Below, in pieces: positions 16,693 through 24,961 of a stretch of DNA of 64,000 nt. Origin of the DNA: Lacrimispora xylanisolvens (GTDB lineage: Bacteria; Bacillota; Clostridia; Lachnospirales; Lachnospiraceae). The notes under the pieces are model-generated. The model was not told the DNA's origin and did no database searches. It worked only from the letters and a program-made list of their open reading frames with translations. The translations under genes and the position numbers were made by a program. Positions within the stretch are counted from its first letter, which is position 1. The number at the start of each line of letters is the position of its first letter. The stretch covers positions 1 through 64,000 of the forward strand of contig NZ_PTJA01000007.1 of the NCBI RefSeq assembly GCF_002934545.1. The letters are read 5' to 3'.

Positions 16693-17392
16693 TAGCACTG
16701 TAATACAATTGATCTTTGTATTTGTTTTGCTTTTTTCTCTCATGCTTGCTCTTGGTTTACTTTCACTCCCTTATATTAGACTTTTATCAGCGCCTGAAAT
16801 ACAGCAGAAATTGAAAATGATGGTTACTTCTTTGGGCTTGTGGGGCTGGCTTCTTGTTCTTAGCATTCAGGTAATCCAGATAGTAATTGCATTTATACCT
16901 GGCGAACCCATTGAAATCCTGGCAGGAGCCCTGTATGGGTGGGCCGGCGGACTTTTTCTTTGTCTTCTTGGATGTGTAATGGCCTCCTCCGGCATTTTTG
17001 TATTTTCCAAAAGAGTGGGGGCACCTTTTGCTGCAAACCTTATCAGAACAGGGAGACTTGATAAATTTTCGTTTCTGAAAGACACTAAGAAATTAGAAAC
17101 CATAGTATTTATTCTGTTTTTAATTCCCGGAACTCCAAAGGATATGCTGACATATGTAGTTGGAACCAGTTCCATGAAGTTAATACCATTCCTGGCTATC
17201 TCAACTCTTGCACGCCTTCCTTCTGTCCTGTCCTCCACTATCATCGGATCTGCAATGCGGGAGGGCCAATGGATAATGAGTGCTTCTGTTTTTGCTTTTA
17301 CTGCTATGTTAGGTATCATTGGAATTAAGTACCAGGATGGTATAATTAGATTTTGTAAAAGAATTGGCAAAAAAATAAATGGTATGGAATAA
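16679..17392 (+). CDS. TVP38/TMEM64 (DedA-like) membrane protein
   Basis: A 237-residue integral membrane protein of the TVP38/TMEM64 (VTT domain, SNARE-associated) family. The hallmark is the segment FIPGEPIEILAGALYGWAGG near residue 70. A central GTPKDMLTYVVG and IGSAMREGQW follow, with about five or six membrane spans. Family members are linked to phospholipid movement between leaflets and membrane homeostasis. It is the third gene of the TetR operon, overlapping the lipoprotein gene, which suggests that both act in the envelope under the same signal. Substrate not known. Confidence 0.88.
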   Translation: MKKNNSTVIQLIFVFVLLFSLMLALGLLSLPYIRLLSAPEIQQKLKMMVTSLGLWGWLLVLSIQVIQIVIAFIPGEPIEILAGALYGWAGGLFLCLLGCVMASSGIFVFSKRVGAPFAANLIRTGRLDKFSFLKDTKKLETIVFILFLIPGTPKDMLTYVVGTSSMKLIPFLAISTLARLPSVLSSTIIGSAMREGQWIMSASVFAFTAMLGIIGIKYQDGIIRFCKRIGKKINGME

Positions 17393-17396
17393 TGCG

Positions 17397-17438
17397 GAAG
17401 GCTGGAATCTTCACTGGTATACGAAAATTCCAGCCTTC
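17397..17438. terminator. Bidirectional terminator between converging operons
   Basis: A perfect 12-bp inverted repeat, GAAGGCTGGAAT (17397-17408) and ATTCCAGCCTTC (17427-17438), lies between the plus-strand TVP38-family gene and the minus-strand yhfW-like gene. A short pyrimidine run follows on the plus strand. It likely ends both transcripts. Confidence 0.75.
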
Positions 17439-17442
17439 TTTC

Positions 17443-18663
17443 CTATCTTCTGTCTGAAAGCTCATTAAGAAATGATTCTCCATTTTGTGGTTTCATTGTA
17501 TTAAAGTAATCACAGACAGATGCGCCTGCATCAGAAAGACTTTTTCTTCGTCCGATATTTCTGCCAGTCACACCCTTTTTGTATACCAGAAGAGGGACAC
17601 ATTCTCTCGTATGTCTGCTGTGACCAATTAAAGGATCATTTCCATGGTCAGCCATTACTACAAGAATATCATCTGATGTCAGTTCTGAAATCAATTCTCC
17701 GATTCCCCTGTCAGCAATCTCCAAAATCTCCCTATAGTTTTTGGTAGACTGAGAGTGACCTGCCAGATCTGTTTCCTGTACATTGGTACAGACAAATCCC
17801 TGAGTCATGGCTTTTGTTTCACGAATTGTCAGATCCATAACCTCTTTTGTAGGTACGCAGGAAATGCTTAACCCCTTGTCGTTTGCAACAATGTCCGCCA
17901 CTTTACCGATTAATGTACAGGAATAGCCCTCCCTTGTCAGAATTGCAGGAGCCTGTACGTTCTGGTCTACTCCATACCCTAAGTGTCTGCACTGATATCC
18001 ACGCTCATAGGATTTTGATTTTACTGAGGAGATACCAATAAAGCGATTCTGCTTTACTTCCTCAGCCTGAAACAGATCCTCCATCGTATTTCCATTACCA
18101 CCAAATACAATGACACGACCAACTAAGGCAATTTCTCTCACCTTTCGGGCAATTTCGTATTCTTTTTCAAATGATATGAAATCCAGTGGTGCCGTTACAT
18201 TGTAGCACATGCCAGGATCTGCTTCCAGATTATCTGCTACTGTTACATATTGATCCACCAGAAGGTATCGCAAACCCTGGTTTTCCATAATCTGAACGTC
18301 ATGCCCGCTTGCCTTAAGATGGTATTTAATTTCATCCACCTTCTCCTGGAATGGATGAATCTTAGGCTCTTTTGGAAGTGTCCCCATGATTTCCTGATGT
18401 CCCATAAAAGTATCCGCACCAAAATGCATCAGCTGGCAGCTGCCGTAATTAGCCTCTGGAGAAAATTTCATCCGTTCACTTTCTTCCCCATACGCATTCA
18501 TCAGACCCAGCTTTTCAAGGTTTGGAAGCTTTAAATCCGGGTAATCCTTTAAAATGCTTTTTAAAGTATTGGCTCTTTCATCTCCCGGCCTGACTCTGGC
18601 AGCATCTTCCATTGCTCCGATGCCAAATCCATCTAAAACGATAATAATAAACCTTTTTTTCAT
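17443..18663 (-). CDS. yhfW: YhfW-like phosphopentomutase-family metalloenzyme
   Basis: A 406-residue member of the phosphopentomutase/alkaline phosphatase superfamily. The N-terminal IIVLDGFGIGAMEDA gives the first metal ligand. FGADTFMGHQEIMGT places a Thr at 85, the position of the phosphorylated Thr of phosphopentomutase. MADHGNDPLIGHSRHTRE holds the second metal site. E. coli YhfW has the same size and start. It probably moves a phosphate group on a sugar-phosphate-like molecule, but the substrate is unknown. It is the last gene of the yhf-type cluster and overlaps the racemase-like gene by four bases (ATGA). True DeoB activity is possible but unlikely with these neighbours. Confidence 0.85.
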   Translation of the reverse strand: MKKRFIIIVLDGFGIGAMEDAARVRPGDERANTLKSILKDYPDLKLPNLEKLGLMNAYGEESERMKFSPEANYGSCQLMHFGADTFMGHQEIMGTLPKEPKIHPFQEKVDEIKYHLKASGHDVQIMENQGLRYLLVDQYVTVADNLEADPGMCYNVTAPLDFISFEKEYEIARKVREIALVGRVIVFGGNGNTMEDLFQAEEVKQNRFIGISSVKSKSYERGYQCRHLGYGVDQNVQAPAILTREGYSCTLIGKVADIVANDKGLSISCVPTKEVMDLTIRETKAMTQGFVCTNVQETDLAGHSQSTKNYREILEIADRGIGELISELTSDDILVVMADHGNDPLIGHSRHTRECVPLLVYKKGVTGRNIGRRKSLSDAGASVCDYFNTMKPQNGESFLNELSDRR

Positions 18664-19817
18664 TTTTTCATCCCCATGCTGTTATAGATCCCGGCAATAT
18701 ACGGTTTTTTCTCTTTTAATCCTTCTATCAGTACAACATCAGATCTGGTTACAAATATCTGAAAACGGAAAGCCATTACAACTGTATCCCCCACTGCACA
18801 CTCCTTCTCCAACCCAATATAGTAATCAATATTTTCATCAGACGGAGGGGTTACGTTCATTTCTTCCGATTTTTCAAGAGATACGCCAACCAGTGCATTT
18901 TGCAAATGGGAACGCCTGTAATAACCGCCCCCATAACAATAAGCCTGCCCCATAAAGTTATGGGATACTTCACTTACGTATGTTACACATGGTAGTTCCG
19001 GCATCATCTTTACTGCATGCATTGGTGTTGTACCTGAAAGCCCATGACCTGGTTCTCCGCAGTTACCGCCCTGCTCCTTTATTTTTTCCAAAGCATGGAT
19101 ACAGGTTCCGGAAGGAGTATCAATAACACTGCAGTTTATCCCGTTTCTGTTAAGAATTTCCACAGCCTGTTTTACTGTATTCATATTTTCGGTGGCTCTT
19201 AGATCTCCGGCAGTTTCATCATATAAAAAACAGGGAAAAGATGTTACACCTGTAATAGTGACACAGGGATACAAATGTTTTATCCGTGCCGTAAGCGCTT
19301 CCAATGCATTCAGATGAAACCCTGCTGTTTGCCCGGAATATATCATATCTGAATCATTGTAAACACGTAAAATCACATCCTGAATCACTCCCAGCTTCCT
19401 GGCTGCCTCATGTATCCGGCTGATTTTCTCCTCCGAATAAACCGTAATCATCTTTGGGCGATAGGCCACAAACTCCTCAATCTGGGAGTCGGGGATTTGC
19501 ACCAGATGCCCCATATTGGCTATGGGAATCCGATGATTCATCAGGATTCTGGCTTCCCTGTAATCAACTGCCACCGCTCCTTCAAAGCCAAGTTCCATCA
19601 GTTTTCCTGCAAGGTACGGGTTCCTGCCCACCTGCTTCAGCATAAAAAACAGCCGGATTCCCATTTTCTTTGCTTCCTTATGCATCAGAGCCGCATTTTC
19701 CAAAAATGTATCCACGTCTATCACATAGGAATCCGGTTGGATTTGTCCGCTTTGATGCAATTGAAAAGAAACCTCTGCTAAATCCCTGTTTCGTTTTACT
19801 GTCTGCTCTAAAAACAT
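18660..19817 (-). CDS. yhfX: YhfX-like PLP enzyme (alanine-racemase fold)
   Basis: A 385-residue fold-type III PLP protein. YVIDVDTFLENA, then LFFMLKQVGRNP with the likely PLP Lys61, and GFEGAVAVDYREA are nearly those of E. coli YhfX as I remember it. So are GHLVQIPDSQIEEF, ITGVTSFPCFLYDE, GEPGHGLSGTTPMHA and SHNFMGQAYCYGGGYYRRSH. The fold supports racemisation or decarboxylation of an amino acid, but no reaction is established. It starts directly after the YhfS-like gene (adjacent stop and start) and overlaps yhfW. Confidence 0.9.
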   Translation of the reverse strand: MFLEQTVKRNRDLAEVSFQLHQSGQIQPDSYVIDVDTFLENAALMHKEAKKMGIRLFFMLKQVGRNPYLAGKLMELGFEGAVAVDYREARILMNHRIPIANMGHLVQIPDSQIEEFVAYRPKMITVYSEEKISRIHEAARKLGVIQDVILRVYNDSDMIYSGQTAGFHLNALEALTARIKHLYPCVTITGVTSFPCFLYDETAGDLRATENMNTVKQAVEILNRNGINCSVIDTPSGTCIHALEKIKEQGGNCGEPGHGLSGTTPMHAVKMMPELPCVTYVSEVSHNFMGQAYCYGGGYYRRSHLQNALVGVSLEKSEEMNVTPPSDENIDYYIGLEKECAVGDTVVMAFRFQIFVTRSDVVLIEGLKEKKPYIAGIYNSMGMKK

Positions 19818-20912
19818 CTATATCACTCTTTCCGCTGCTTCTTTTAATATGCGTAAAATGGTATCAGCTCCCGACCGCATGGGATTGATACGAATCATGC
19901 GCTTCTTAAGTGCCGGATCTGTACTCTGAAATGTCCCGGATATTTTGTAAAACATAGGTACGATCTCATATTTCGACTCTGCTCCTACGGGATTAGGCGC
20001 TGCTCCTAATTTTTCTGCTTCTATAAGAACTTTCTCAGCAATCTCTTCTTTAAACTCCACCAGAAGAACCTTTGACTGTGCATTTGCAAGAAACGCCTGC
20101 TTTACGCAAGGTAATTCACCTGAATTCAGCCGTGTTACACATTCTTCATTTACCTCTGCCTGTATGGCAAGAGCAACCGGCGCATATGCAAAACCACGGA
20201 GTACTTCAAGTGCCTCATGTCCCTGCACCTGCATGCCACCGGAATAATTTTCTCTCACAAGCGTTTCAATATAAGAGGCCTTTCCTACGATTACGCCGAC
20301 CCCCTCCGGTCCCAGAAGTTTAAAGGCTGAAAAACAGGAAAGATCAGCGCCGCACTGAATTCCAATCCGGCTGACTTTCATAACGGCATAATTGTCATCA
20401 GTAAGGACTGGCAGGCTGCCGCACTCTTTTATTGTTTTCACCACCTGTGCCATATCATAGGCATCCTCCGGTTTCTGTCTTGTATACTGGATCAATGCAC
20501 CTTTTAACCCCGGGTTTTCCTTTATTACCTGCGTTATCTCACTTAAGTCATTATAATCTGCCTCTACCGCTGAAATGTTCATCATTTCCATGGAAACAGC
20601 CGTAGTATTGTAAACGGGCGCTTTGTGAACCAGTATTTTTTCCCCCGGTTTTAACATACTGTGAAGTCCCAGACGGATGGCTCCGGTTCCTGCACCTCTC
20701 ACCAGAATACAGGCTTCTGCATCGAAAATATCTGCAATTACCTGTTCTGCTTTCTGAGTTATGGCAGGTTTATTAATTCCGGGAGTGACTCCTAAATCTC
20801 CCTGTGTCAGTATTTCATGACCTTTAAATCTTTTCGTAATGCAGTCTATGATTTTAAATTGCAGCCTGGCTGCTTCCTGAACGGATAAGCTGTTAAGTGG
20901 ACTGGTATTCAT
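19818..20912 (-). CDS. yhfS: YhfS-like PLP-dependent aminotransferase-fold enzyme
   Basis: A 364-residue fold-type I PLP enzyme. LVRGAGTGAIRLGLHSML is the phosphate-binding turn. VLTDDNYAVMK (Asp172/173) binds the pyridine nitrogen. SCFSAFKLLGPEGVGVIVG contains the likely Schiff-base Lys198. Segments such as GDLGVTPGINKP, VQGHEALEVLRGFAYAPV and NPVGAESKYEIVP match E. coli YhfS closely from memory. The family is related to cystathionine-synthase and SelA-like enzymes, and the substrate is unknown. It lies between php and yhfX with no gap, and AGGAGG precedes the ATG. Confidence 0.9.
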   Translation of the reverse strand: MNTSPLNSLSVQEAARLQFKIIDCITKRFKGHEILTQGDLGVTPGINKPAITQKAEQVIADIFDAEACILVRGAGTGAIRLGLHSMLKPGEKILVHKAPVYNTTAVSMEMMNISAVEADYNDLSEITQVIKENPGLKGALIQYTRQKPEDAYDMAQVVKTIKECGSLPVLTDDNYAVMKVSRIGIQCGADLSCFSAFKLLGPEGVGVIVGKASYIETLVRENYSGGMQVQGHEALEVLRGFAYAPVALAIQAEVNEECVTRLNSGELPCVKQAFLANAQSKVLLVEFKEEIAEKVLIEAEKLGAAPNPVGAESKYEIVPMFYKISGTFQSTDPALKKRMIRINPMRSGADTILRILKEAAERVI

Positions 20913-20913
20913 G

Positions 20914-21792
20914 TTAAGCCTCCTGTTTTAATATCCTGTTGGGATTATCAATCATCAACTGCTGGGTCTGCTCCTCAGACAATCCGTATTCCAGAAGCAT
21001 GGGAAGAAATGTTTCAATCAAATATGCATAGCCAGGTCCTCCCCACTTCTTTAAATGTGACTTTCTGGTTATATCCATGGATAGCACCACCTGATCCAGA
21101 TAACCTTCTTTTGCAATTCGTTTTAACATCTGGGCGCGGAATGTATCCGGACAGTAATTGTTTTTCCCTACCGTATCAAATCCAATATTTACGCCTTCCT
21201 TCAATACCGATATAATGGTATCCGGATTTTGGGACAGATCCAGATGCCCGATAATAATATTTTCCGGCTTTACTCCTTCGGCTTTTAAATATTCTGCCTG
21301 CTCCAGAGCCATGGTTCCAAGGGTAGTATGGGTGGTAACAACTGCACCGGTTTGTACGGCTGCAAGAGCCATGGAATCAAAAACTTTCCGTTCCATTTCA
21401 GTAAAGGTATCCTTACTGGTGCCGAATTCCCCGATTACACTTGCTTTAATTCCTGTATTTACAATCCCTTCTGAGATTTCTTTTACCGCTAGCTCCGCCA
21501 GCTCCCTTACTGACATGGTATAAACAAAGTCGGGAAGAAAGGGCTCCTTATAAAACCCGGTCGATGAAAGAATCTGTATTCCGGTGTTTTCTTCCATCAG
21601 GCGGCAGTAATTGGAGTTTCGTCCCATGCCGATATTGGTTACATCGAGGATTCTTCTTACCCCAAGCTCATACAGTCGGCACAGTTCTTTTTGTGACTCT
21701 TCAAAACAGTCCAGACGGCAGTCCTCATCATTCTTGATTCCGGATAAATCTATGGTGATGTGTTCATGCATCATTGTATATCCTTTTTTCAT
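20914..21792 (-). CDS. php: Phosphotriesterase homology protein (Php/YhfV)
   Basis: A 292-residue amidohydrolase-superfamily protein of the phosphotriesterase group. A full binuclear metal set can be read: His9 and His11 (MHEHI), Glu122 (VIGEFGTS), His155 (TTHTTLGT), His183 (IGHLDL) and Asp240 (SMDITRKSH). Glu stands where true phosphotriesterase has a carboxylated Lys, as in E. coli Php. Long stretches (GFDTVGKNNYCPD, LGVRRILDVTNIGMGRN) match that protein. Relatives are lactonases, so a cyclic ester or phosphoester of this pathway is a fair guess. Its start has AAAGGAGG; it follows the amidase-like gene. Confidence 0.93.
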   Translation of the reverse strand: MKKGYTMMHEHITIDLSGIKNDEDCRLDCFEESQKELCRLYELGVRRILDVTNIGMGRNSNYCRLMEENTGIQILSSTGFYKEPFLPDFVYTMSVRELAELAVKEISEGIVNTGIKASVIGEFGTSKDTFTEMERKVFDSMALAAVQTGAVVTTHTTLGTMALEQAEYLKAEGVKPENIIIGHLDLSQNPDTIISVLKEGVNIGFDTVGKNNYCPDTFRAQMLKRIAKEGYLDQVVLSMDITRKSHLKKWGGPGYAYLIETFLPMLLEYGLSEEQTQQLMIDNPNRILKQEA

Positions 21793-21813
21793 AAGCTCCT
21801 CCTTTCTTTAATG

Positions 21814-22797
21814 CTAAAAATACATATCAAAATTCATGAAATACCGTTGAATTAATGGGGAAGGCTGATTTTGATATGCCTTTGCCAGCTGGAACATGTA
21901 AGCGATATCCCCCGGCCTGCTTTCACAGATAAGAACCGTACAGCGGCCAAGTCCTTTTGCAGGAACGGTCAGTGCTGATTTTCCGCTCATATTAACAACC
22001 CGCATCAGCCCTTTGCCAGACCGGCTCTGACATTTTCCCGTTTCTTCATCGAAATGTCCAAATATGCTGTCACCAGGAGCATTTACGTCTACCGGGCCTT
22101 CCGTGGATATAACAATCGTACGGGGCTTTACAACACTTTTTAAATATTCGATCAATGGTTCCCGGCTTCCATAAATGTCTGGCAGGTTATGGCATTGTTC
22201 CGTCTCAATGATTGTGTAAGTTTCTTCCTGGGGCTGAAACTTGGTTATGTCGTAGCCAAACAGAGGGATTAACAGCTTTCCCATGGTTTCCAGATCTCTG
22301 GTAATGGCGCCTATGGCAGGCTGAAACCCGATTCCATCTGTTGAAATCTTATGATAGCCAATCATTTTCTCCTGCTCGATCATGGGAGATATAAAGCCGT
22401 AAAGATTGAGAGCGGCTGCTGGGGCAAGTACGCTGCCCCCGCCATCCGTTCCAATACCTGCATCATTGATTCCATAAAATACATTTAAGGCCGTACCGCT
22501 GCTGGATCCGGTCATCCAGTTACCGGTAATGGGATTAATAAGCTGTAAGTCAATTGCCCTTCCTCCTAAAGCCATCTGATCCGTTGTATGAATCAGGAAT
22601 CCCCTTTTCTCCAGCCGTTCTTTTAGTTCTGCCGGTATGGCGTCTGTATTTTTAATTCCCGTATACCAGACCTCACCCTCATTCTCCAAAAAAGAAGCCG
22701 CTCGGTCAATAATACCTGGTTTTACAGTAATAACGGTATGATAGGGATCTTTCAGTGCAAGAAATGTCTTCTTTGCATAAGGTACAATCTTTTCCAT
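21814..22797 (-). CDS. Compact amidase-signature-like protein in the yhf cluster
   Basis: A 327-residue protein with amidase-signature features. MTGSSSGTALNVFYG gives the cis-Ser region (Ser98-100), and GIGTDGGGSVLAPAAALNLYGF the likely nucleophile Ser122. VITVKPGIID near residue 26 may supply the catalytic Lys. Normal amidases have 450-500 residues; here both the N-terminal lead and the C-terminal third are short, so the enzyme is a reduced form. It would hydrolyse an amide or similar C-N bond. The E. coli yhf operon has no such gene, so it may adapt the pathway to an amidated substrate. It starts 16 nt after yhfT. Activity is unproven. Confidence 0.7.
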   Translation of the reverse strand: MEKIVPYAKKTFLALKDPYHTVITVKPGIIDRAASFLENEGEVWYTGIKNTDAIPAELKERLEKRGFLIHTTDQMALGGRAIDLQLINPITGNWMTGSSSGTALNVFYGINDAGIGTDGGGSVLAPAAALNLYGFISPMIEQEKMIGYHKISTDGIGFQPAIGAITRDLETMGKLLIPLFGYDITKFQPQEETYTIIETEQCHNLPDIYGSREPLIEYLKSVVKPRTIVISTEGPVDVNAPGDSIFGHFDEETGKCQSRSGKGLMRVVNMSGKSALTVPAKGLGRCTVLICESRPGDIAYMFQLAKAYQNQPSPLIQRYFMNFDMYF

Positions 22798-22806
22798 AAA
22801 ATGACC

Positions 22807-24117
22807 TTATTTCGCAACAGGAACTGCTATTAGTCCTATCAGTAGAAGCAGGTTCATCAGTATACCAAATACGATACATGCCACCGGGCCAACCGCAAGA
22901 TCTACGATCGGTTTTTTTGCTTTCTTATTTAACAGAAATGCCCCTATTACAAACAGTGCTCCAATTCCTGTGTAGCCTGAGGCAGCCACAGACATTTTTT
23001 CAGCTGCCACGATTCCTCCAGCCAGCAGTGAAACCTCAAGCACCTTGTTCATGGAAGTTCTGACGTATTCGCCCATGTCTTTCACACCAGGGAAACGATC
23101 CATGCCCTTTGCAAATATATTAATAAGATAAATCTCAGCAACCATAACTGCAAAACCCAGAATAAAAGCAACAATGGGATTCCCATGGAAAAATAATCCA
23201 ATTACAAAAACAAACGTACATCCTGCCACGCCATACACTCCAGTAACAATGGCAGTGGTAAATACAAGTGGAATAAACCCGATTGCTCTTGCCAGAGCAG
23301 TCAGACCGGCGTTGCTGTACTCTTGTTTTGCTAACAGTGCCAGGGAGGCCGGATCACCTGCTACGATGGAAAGGCTGGTCCCAGCCGCAAGAAGTCCGCC
23401 CATAATTGCAAGAAGCAGCCATTTTTTACGAATCCGGAGAATATTGCCTTCAAAGCCCTGGGTAAGTACCTCATTGGTATTTTCAGTTCCTTTACGCTGT
23501 GCAGCAAAAACGATCATCAGTATCATTCCTGCCAGCATTGCCATGCCTTCTGCATTTAAAGTAACCTTACCAGCTCCTAATGTAAAAACCCCGAATTTTT
23601 TAATCAGATAATAAACCAGGATCGTTACCCCTCCAGCTGTCATACCTTTCTTAAAGCCATGCTGATAAGCAATGCCAACTGCAGGGAATATGGCAAATGC
23701 CACTGTTATGTAGCCAGATACACTTCCTAAATCACTTGTAAAATTATAAGGAAGATAACCGAAAAATTTTACTATAAATTCCAGTCCTGCCAGAATGGCA
23801 ACACCATAAACCGCTCCGATTGCTGCGGATAGTATCATACCGTTTCTGCTGTTATTGCAGAAAGAACCGATCATATCTGTGGTCAGCAGTAAACAGTGGA
23901 TGAGAATAATACTTGCTGCTATGGAAGTGGGAATACCAAATCCAATTACCAGTCCGAAGCTGATGGCGAAACTCATGGCTGCTAATTCTTTGCGGCTGAT
24001 CTCTCCATTAAAATACTGACCTGCAATCGGTCGGAAACCATCATTAAATACTGCAATTCCCTGGTTAGAAAGAACAGAAGCCAACGCTCCGATTAATGTA
24101 ATTACAATATATTTCAT
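22807..24117 (-). CDS. yhfT: YhfT-like integral membrane transporter
   Basis: A 436-residue protein with about 11-12 hydrophobic spans and no ATPase motif. The N-terminus (LASVLSNQGIAVFNDGFRPI) and the inner stretches MSFAISFGLVIGFGIPTS, FIPLVFTTAIVTGVYGVAG and PGVKDMGEYVRTSMNKVLEV match E. coli YhfT from memory. It is presumably the importer or exporter of the pathway's substrate. It lies between the small YhfU-like gene (4-nt gap) and the amidase. Coupled genes of this kind suggest that YhfU and YhfT work together. The transport mechanism is not known; a PTS EIIC-like arrangement is a speculation. Confidence 0.88.
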   Translation of the reverse strand: MKYIVITLIGALASVLSNQGIAVFNDGFRPIAGQYFNGEISRKELAAMSFAISFGLVIGFGIPTSIAASIILIHCLLLTTDMIGSFCNNSRNGMILSAAIGAVYGVAILAGLEFIVKFFGYLPYNFTSDLGSVSGYITVAFAIFPAVGIAYQHGFKKGMTAGGVTILVYYLIKKFGVFTLGAGKVTLNAEGMAMLAGMILMIVFAAQRKGTENTNEVLTQGFEGNILRIRKKWLLLAIMGGLLAAGTSLSIVAGDPASLALLAKQEYSNAGLTALARAIGFIPLVFTTAIVTGVYGVAGCTFVFVIGLFFHGNPIVAFILGFAVMVAEIYLINIFAKGMDRFPGVKDMGEYVRTSMNKVLEVSLLAGGIVAAEKMSVAASGYTGIGALFVIGAFLLNKKAKKPIVDLAVGPVACIVFGILMNLLLLIGLIAVPVAK

Positions 24118-24121
24118 ATAA

Positions 24122-24490
24122 TTATACCCCCTCTTTTTCGCAGATTGCCTTTAACAGAACCGGAAGAACCTCATCTTTATGCTGGGCTGTAAAACCGAAG
24201 GCTTTTTTCCCTTTTTCTACCTCTTCCCGTATAAATGCTTCGCTTTTAATCTGGCCTGGCATGGAAATGGTAGAACAGGATTTAGAGCCTAACAGCGCCA
24301 GTGCCATTGCAAGGGCTCCGCCCCCTCCTGTATTACAAGCCCCCACATAATAATCATATTTCCCTTCCTTGACTCCCATGGCACCATCAAGGTCACCCCT
24401 AATTTCGATCTCAGCTTTTCCATTCATCAGCTGACTCACAATTTTAGCGATTTCTTCCTTGTCAATCTGGCCCCCAACCACAATTTTCAT
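24122..24490 (-). CDS. yhfU: YhfU-like DUF2620 protein
   Basis: A 122-residue soluble protein. It starts MKIVVGGQIDKEEIAKIV and has the marked motif YDYYVGACNTGGGGALAMAL, followed by ending ILs typical of an alpha/beta fold; E. coli YhfU shares DYYIGACNTGAGAALS. I chose the ATG at 24490 since AAAGGAGG stands 7 nt upstream; the longer frame adds 15 residues lacking conservation. The glycine-rich turn after a Cys could bind a phosphate or nucleotide. The small size, one domain and coupling to yhfT recall a transporter-associated IIB-like subunit, but this is inference. Confidence 0.88.
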   Translation of the reverse strand: MKIVVGGQIDKEEIAKIVSQLMNGKAEIEIRGDLDGAMGVKEGKYDYYVGACNTGGGGALAMALALLGSKSCSTISMPGQIKSEAFIREEVEKGKKAFGFTAQHKDEVLPVLLKAICEKEGV

Positions 24491-24545
24491 TTTGCTACCT
24501 CCTTTATTCTCCTTTATATAAATGCGATTTCGCATTCACACCTTG

Positions 24546-24905
24546 TTATGTAAGCAGGTTACAAAGATGAACAGCTAAAAAATCCTTTTCTGATTGTGGA
24601 AACTGAATTTCAGTTTCCTGCAAAAGTTCATCCCTGAGTTCCTGCGCCTGTCTGAAAACCGGCTCATCCATTACACTTTTTAACACCTCACTGTCCAACG
24701 CAGTCTCATCTTCACCACTTAAGATTCTCTGCACTGCCATGGCAAGATGGGTAATGAACATCACCGCTTTTGATTCTTCCAAATCCGGTATTTCAGCCAG
24801 AATATGCACCACGGCTATTTTTGAGAAACTGGCTGCTTCCTTACAAATTACATGATTCTCTTCCAGAATGTTCAGACGTTCCATTAAAAGTTCATTTAGA
24901 TTCAT
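24546..24905 (-). CDS. yhfY: YhfY-like stand-alone PRD-domain protein
   Basis: A 119-residue helical protein resembling a single PTS-regulation domain (PRD): LNELLMERLNILEENHVI, a central VMFITHLAMAVQRILSGE with the conserved His of PRDs, and a C-terminal KDFLAVHLCNLL with another His. E. coli YhfY has the same size and layout. PRDs are normally phosphorylated by HPr or EII proteins and joined to a DNA- or RNA-binding domain; here none is attached, so it may act on YhfZ in trans. A TTG start 12 nt upstream is possible; I prefer the ATG preceded by GGGGGAA. First gene after yhfZ. Confidence 0.75.
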   Translation of the reverse strand: MNLNELLMERLNILEENHVICKEAASFSKIAVVHILAEIPDLEESKAVMFITHLAMAVQRILSGEDETALDSEVLKSVMDEPVFRQAQELRDELLQETEIQFPQSEKDFLAVHLCNLLT

Positions 24906-24925
24906 GATTTCCCCCAAGTCTAATG

Positions 24926-24943
24926 TACATTATTTTGTATATT
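24926..24943. promoter_or_regulatory. Operator copy in front of the yhfY-W genes
   Basis: The 18-nt TACATTATTTTGTATATT is repeated exactly at 25919-25936 before yhfZ. Its core TACA-N6-TGTA is an imperfect palindrome suited to a dimeric winged-helix regulator. It lies in the 56-nt gap between yhfZ and yhfY, so YhfZ probably controls the downstream genes here. Confidence 0.7.
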
Positions 24944-24961
24944 GATAGATTAAAAACCCAA

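Noticed and set aside
16867-17370. 167-codon minus-strand frame
   Set aside because: Complement of the TVP38-family gene, which has the family signature in the plus strand.
17443-18663. True phosphopentomutase (deoB) of nucleoside salvage
   Set aside because: Motifs are shared, but the neighbours are yhf genes and no nucleoside phosphorylase or deoxyribose aldolase is nearby; YhfW fits better.
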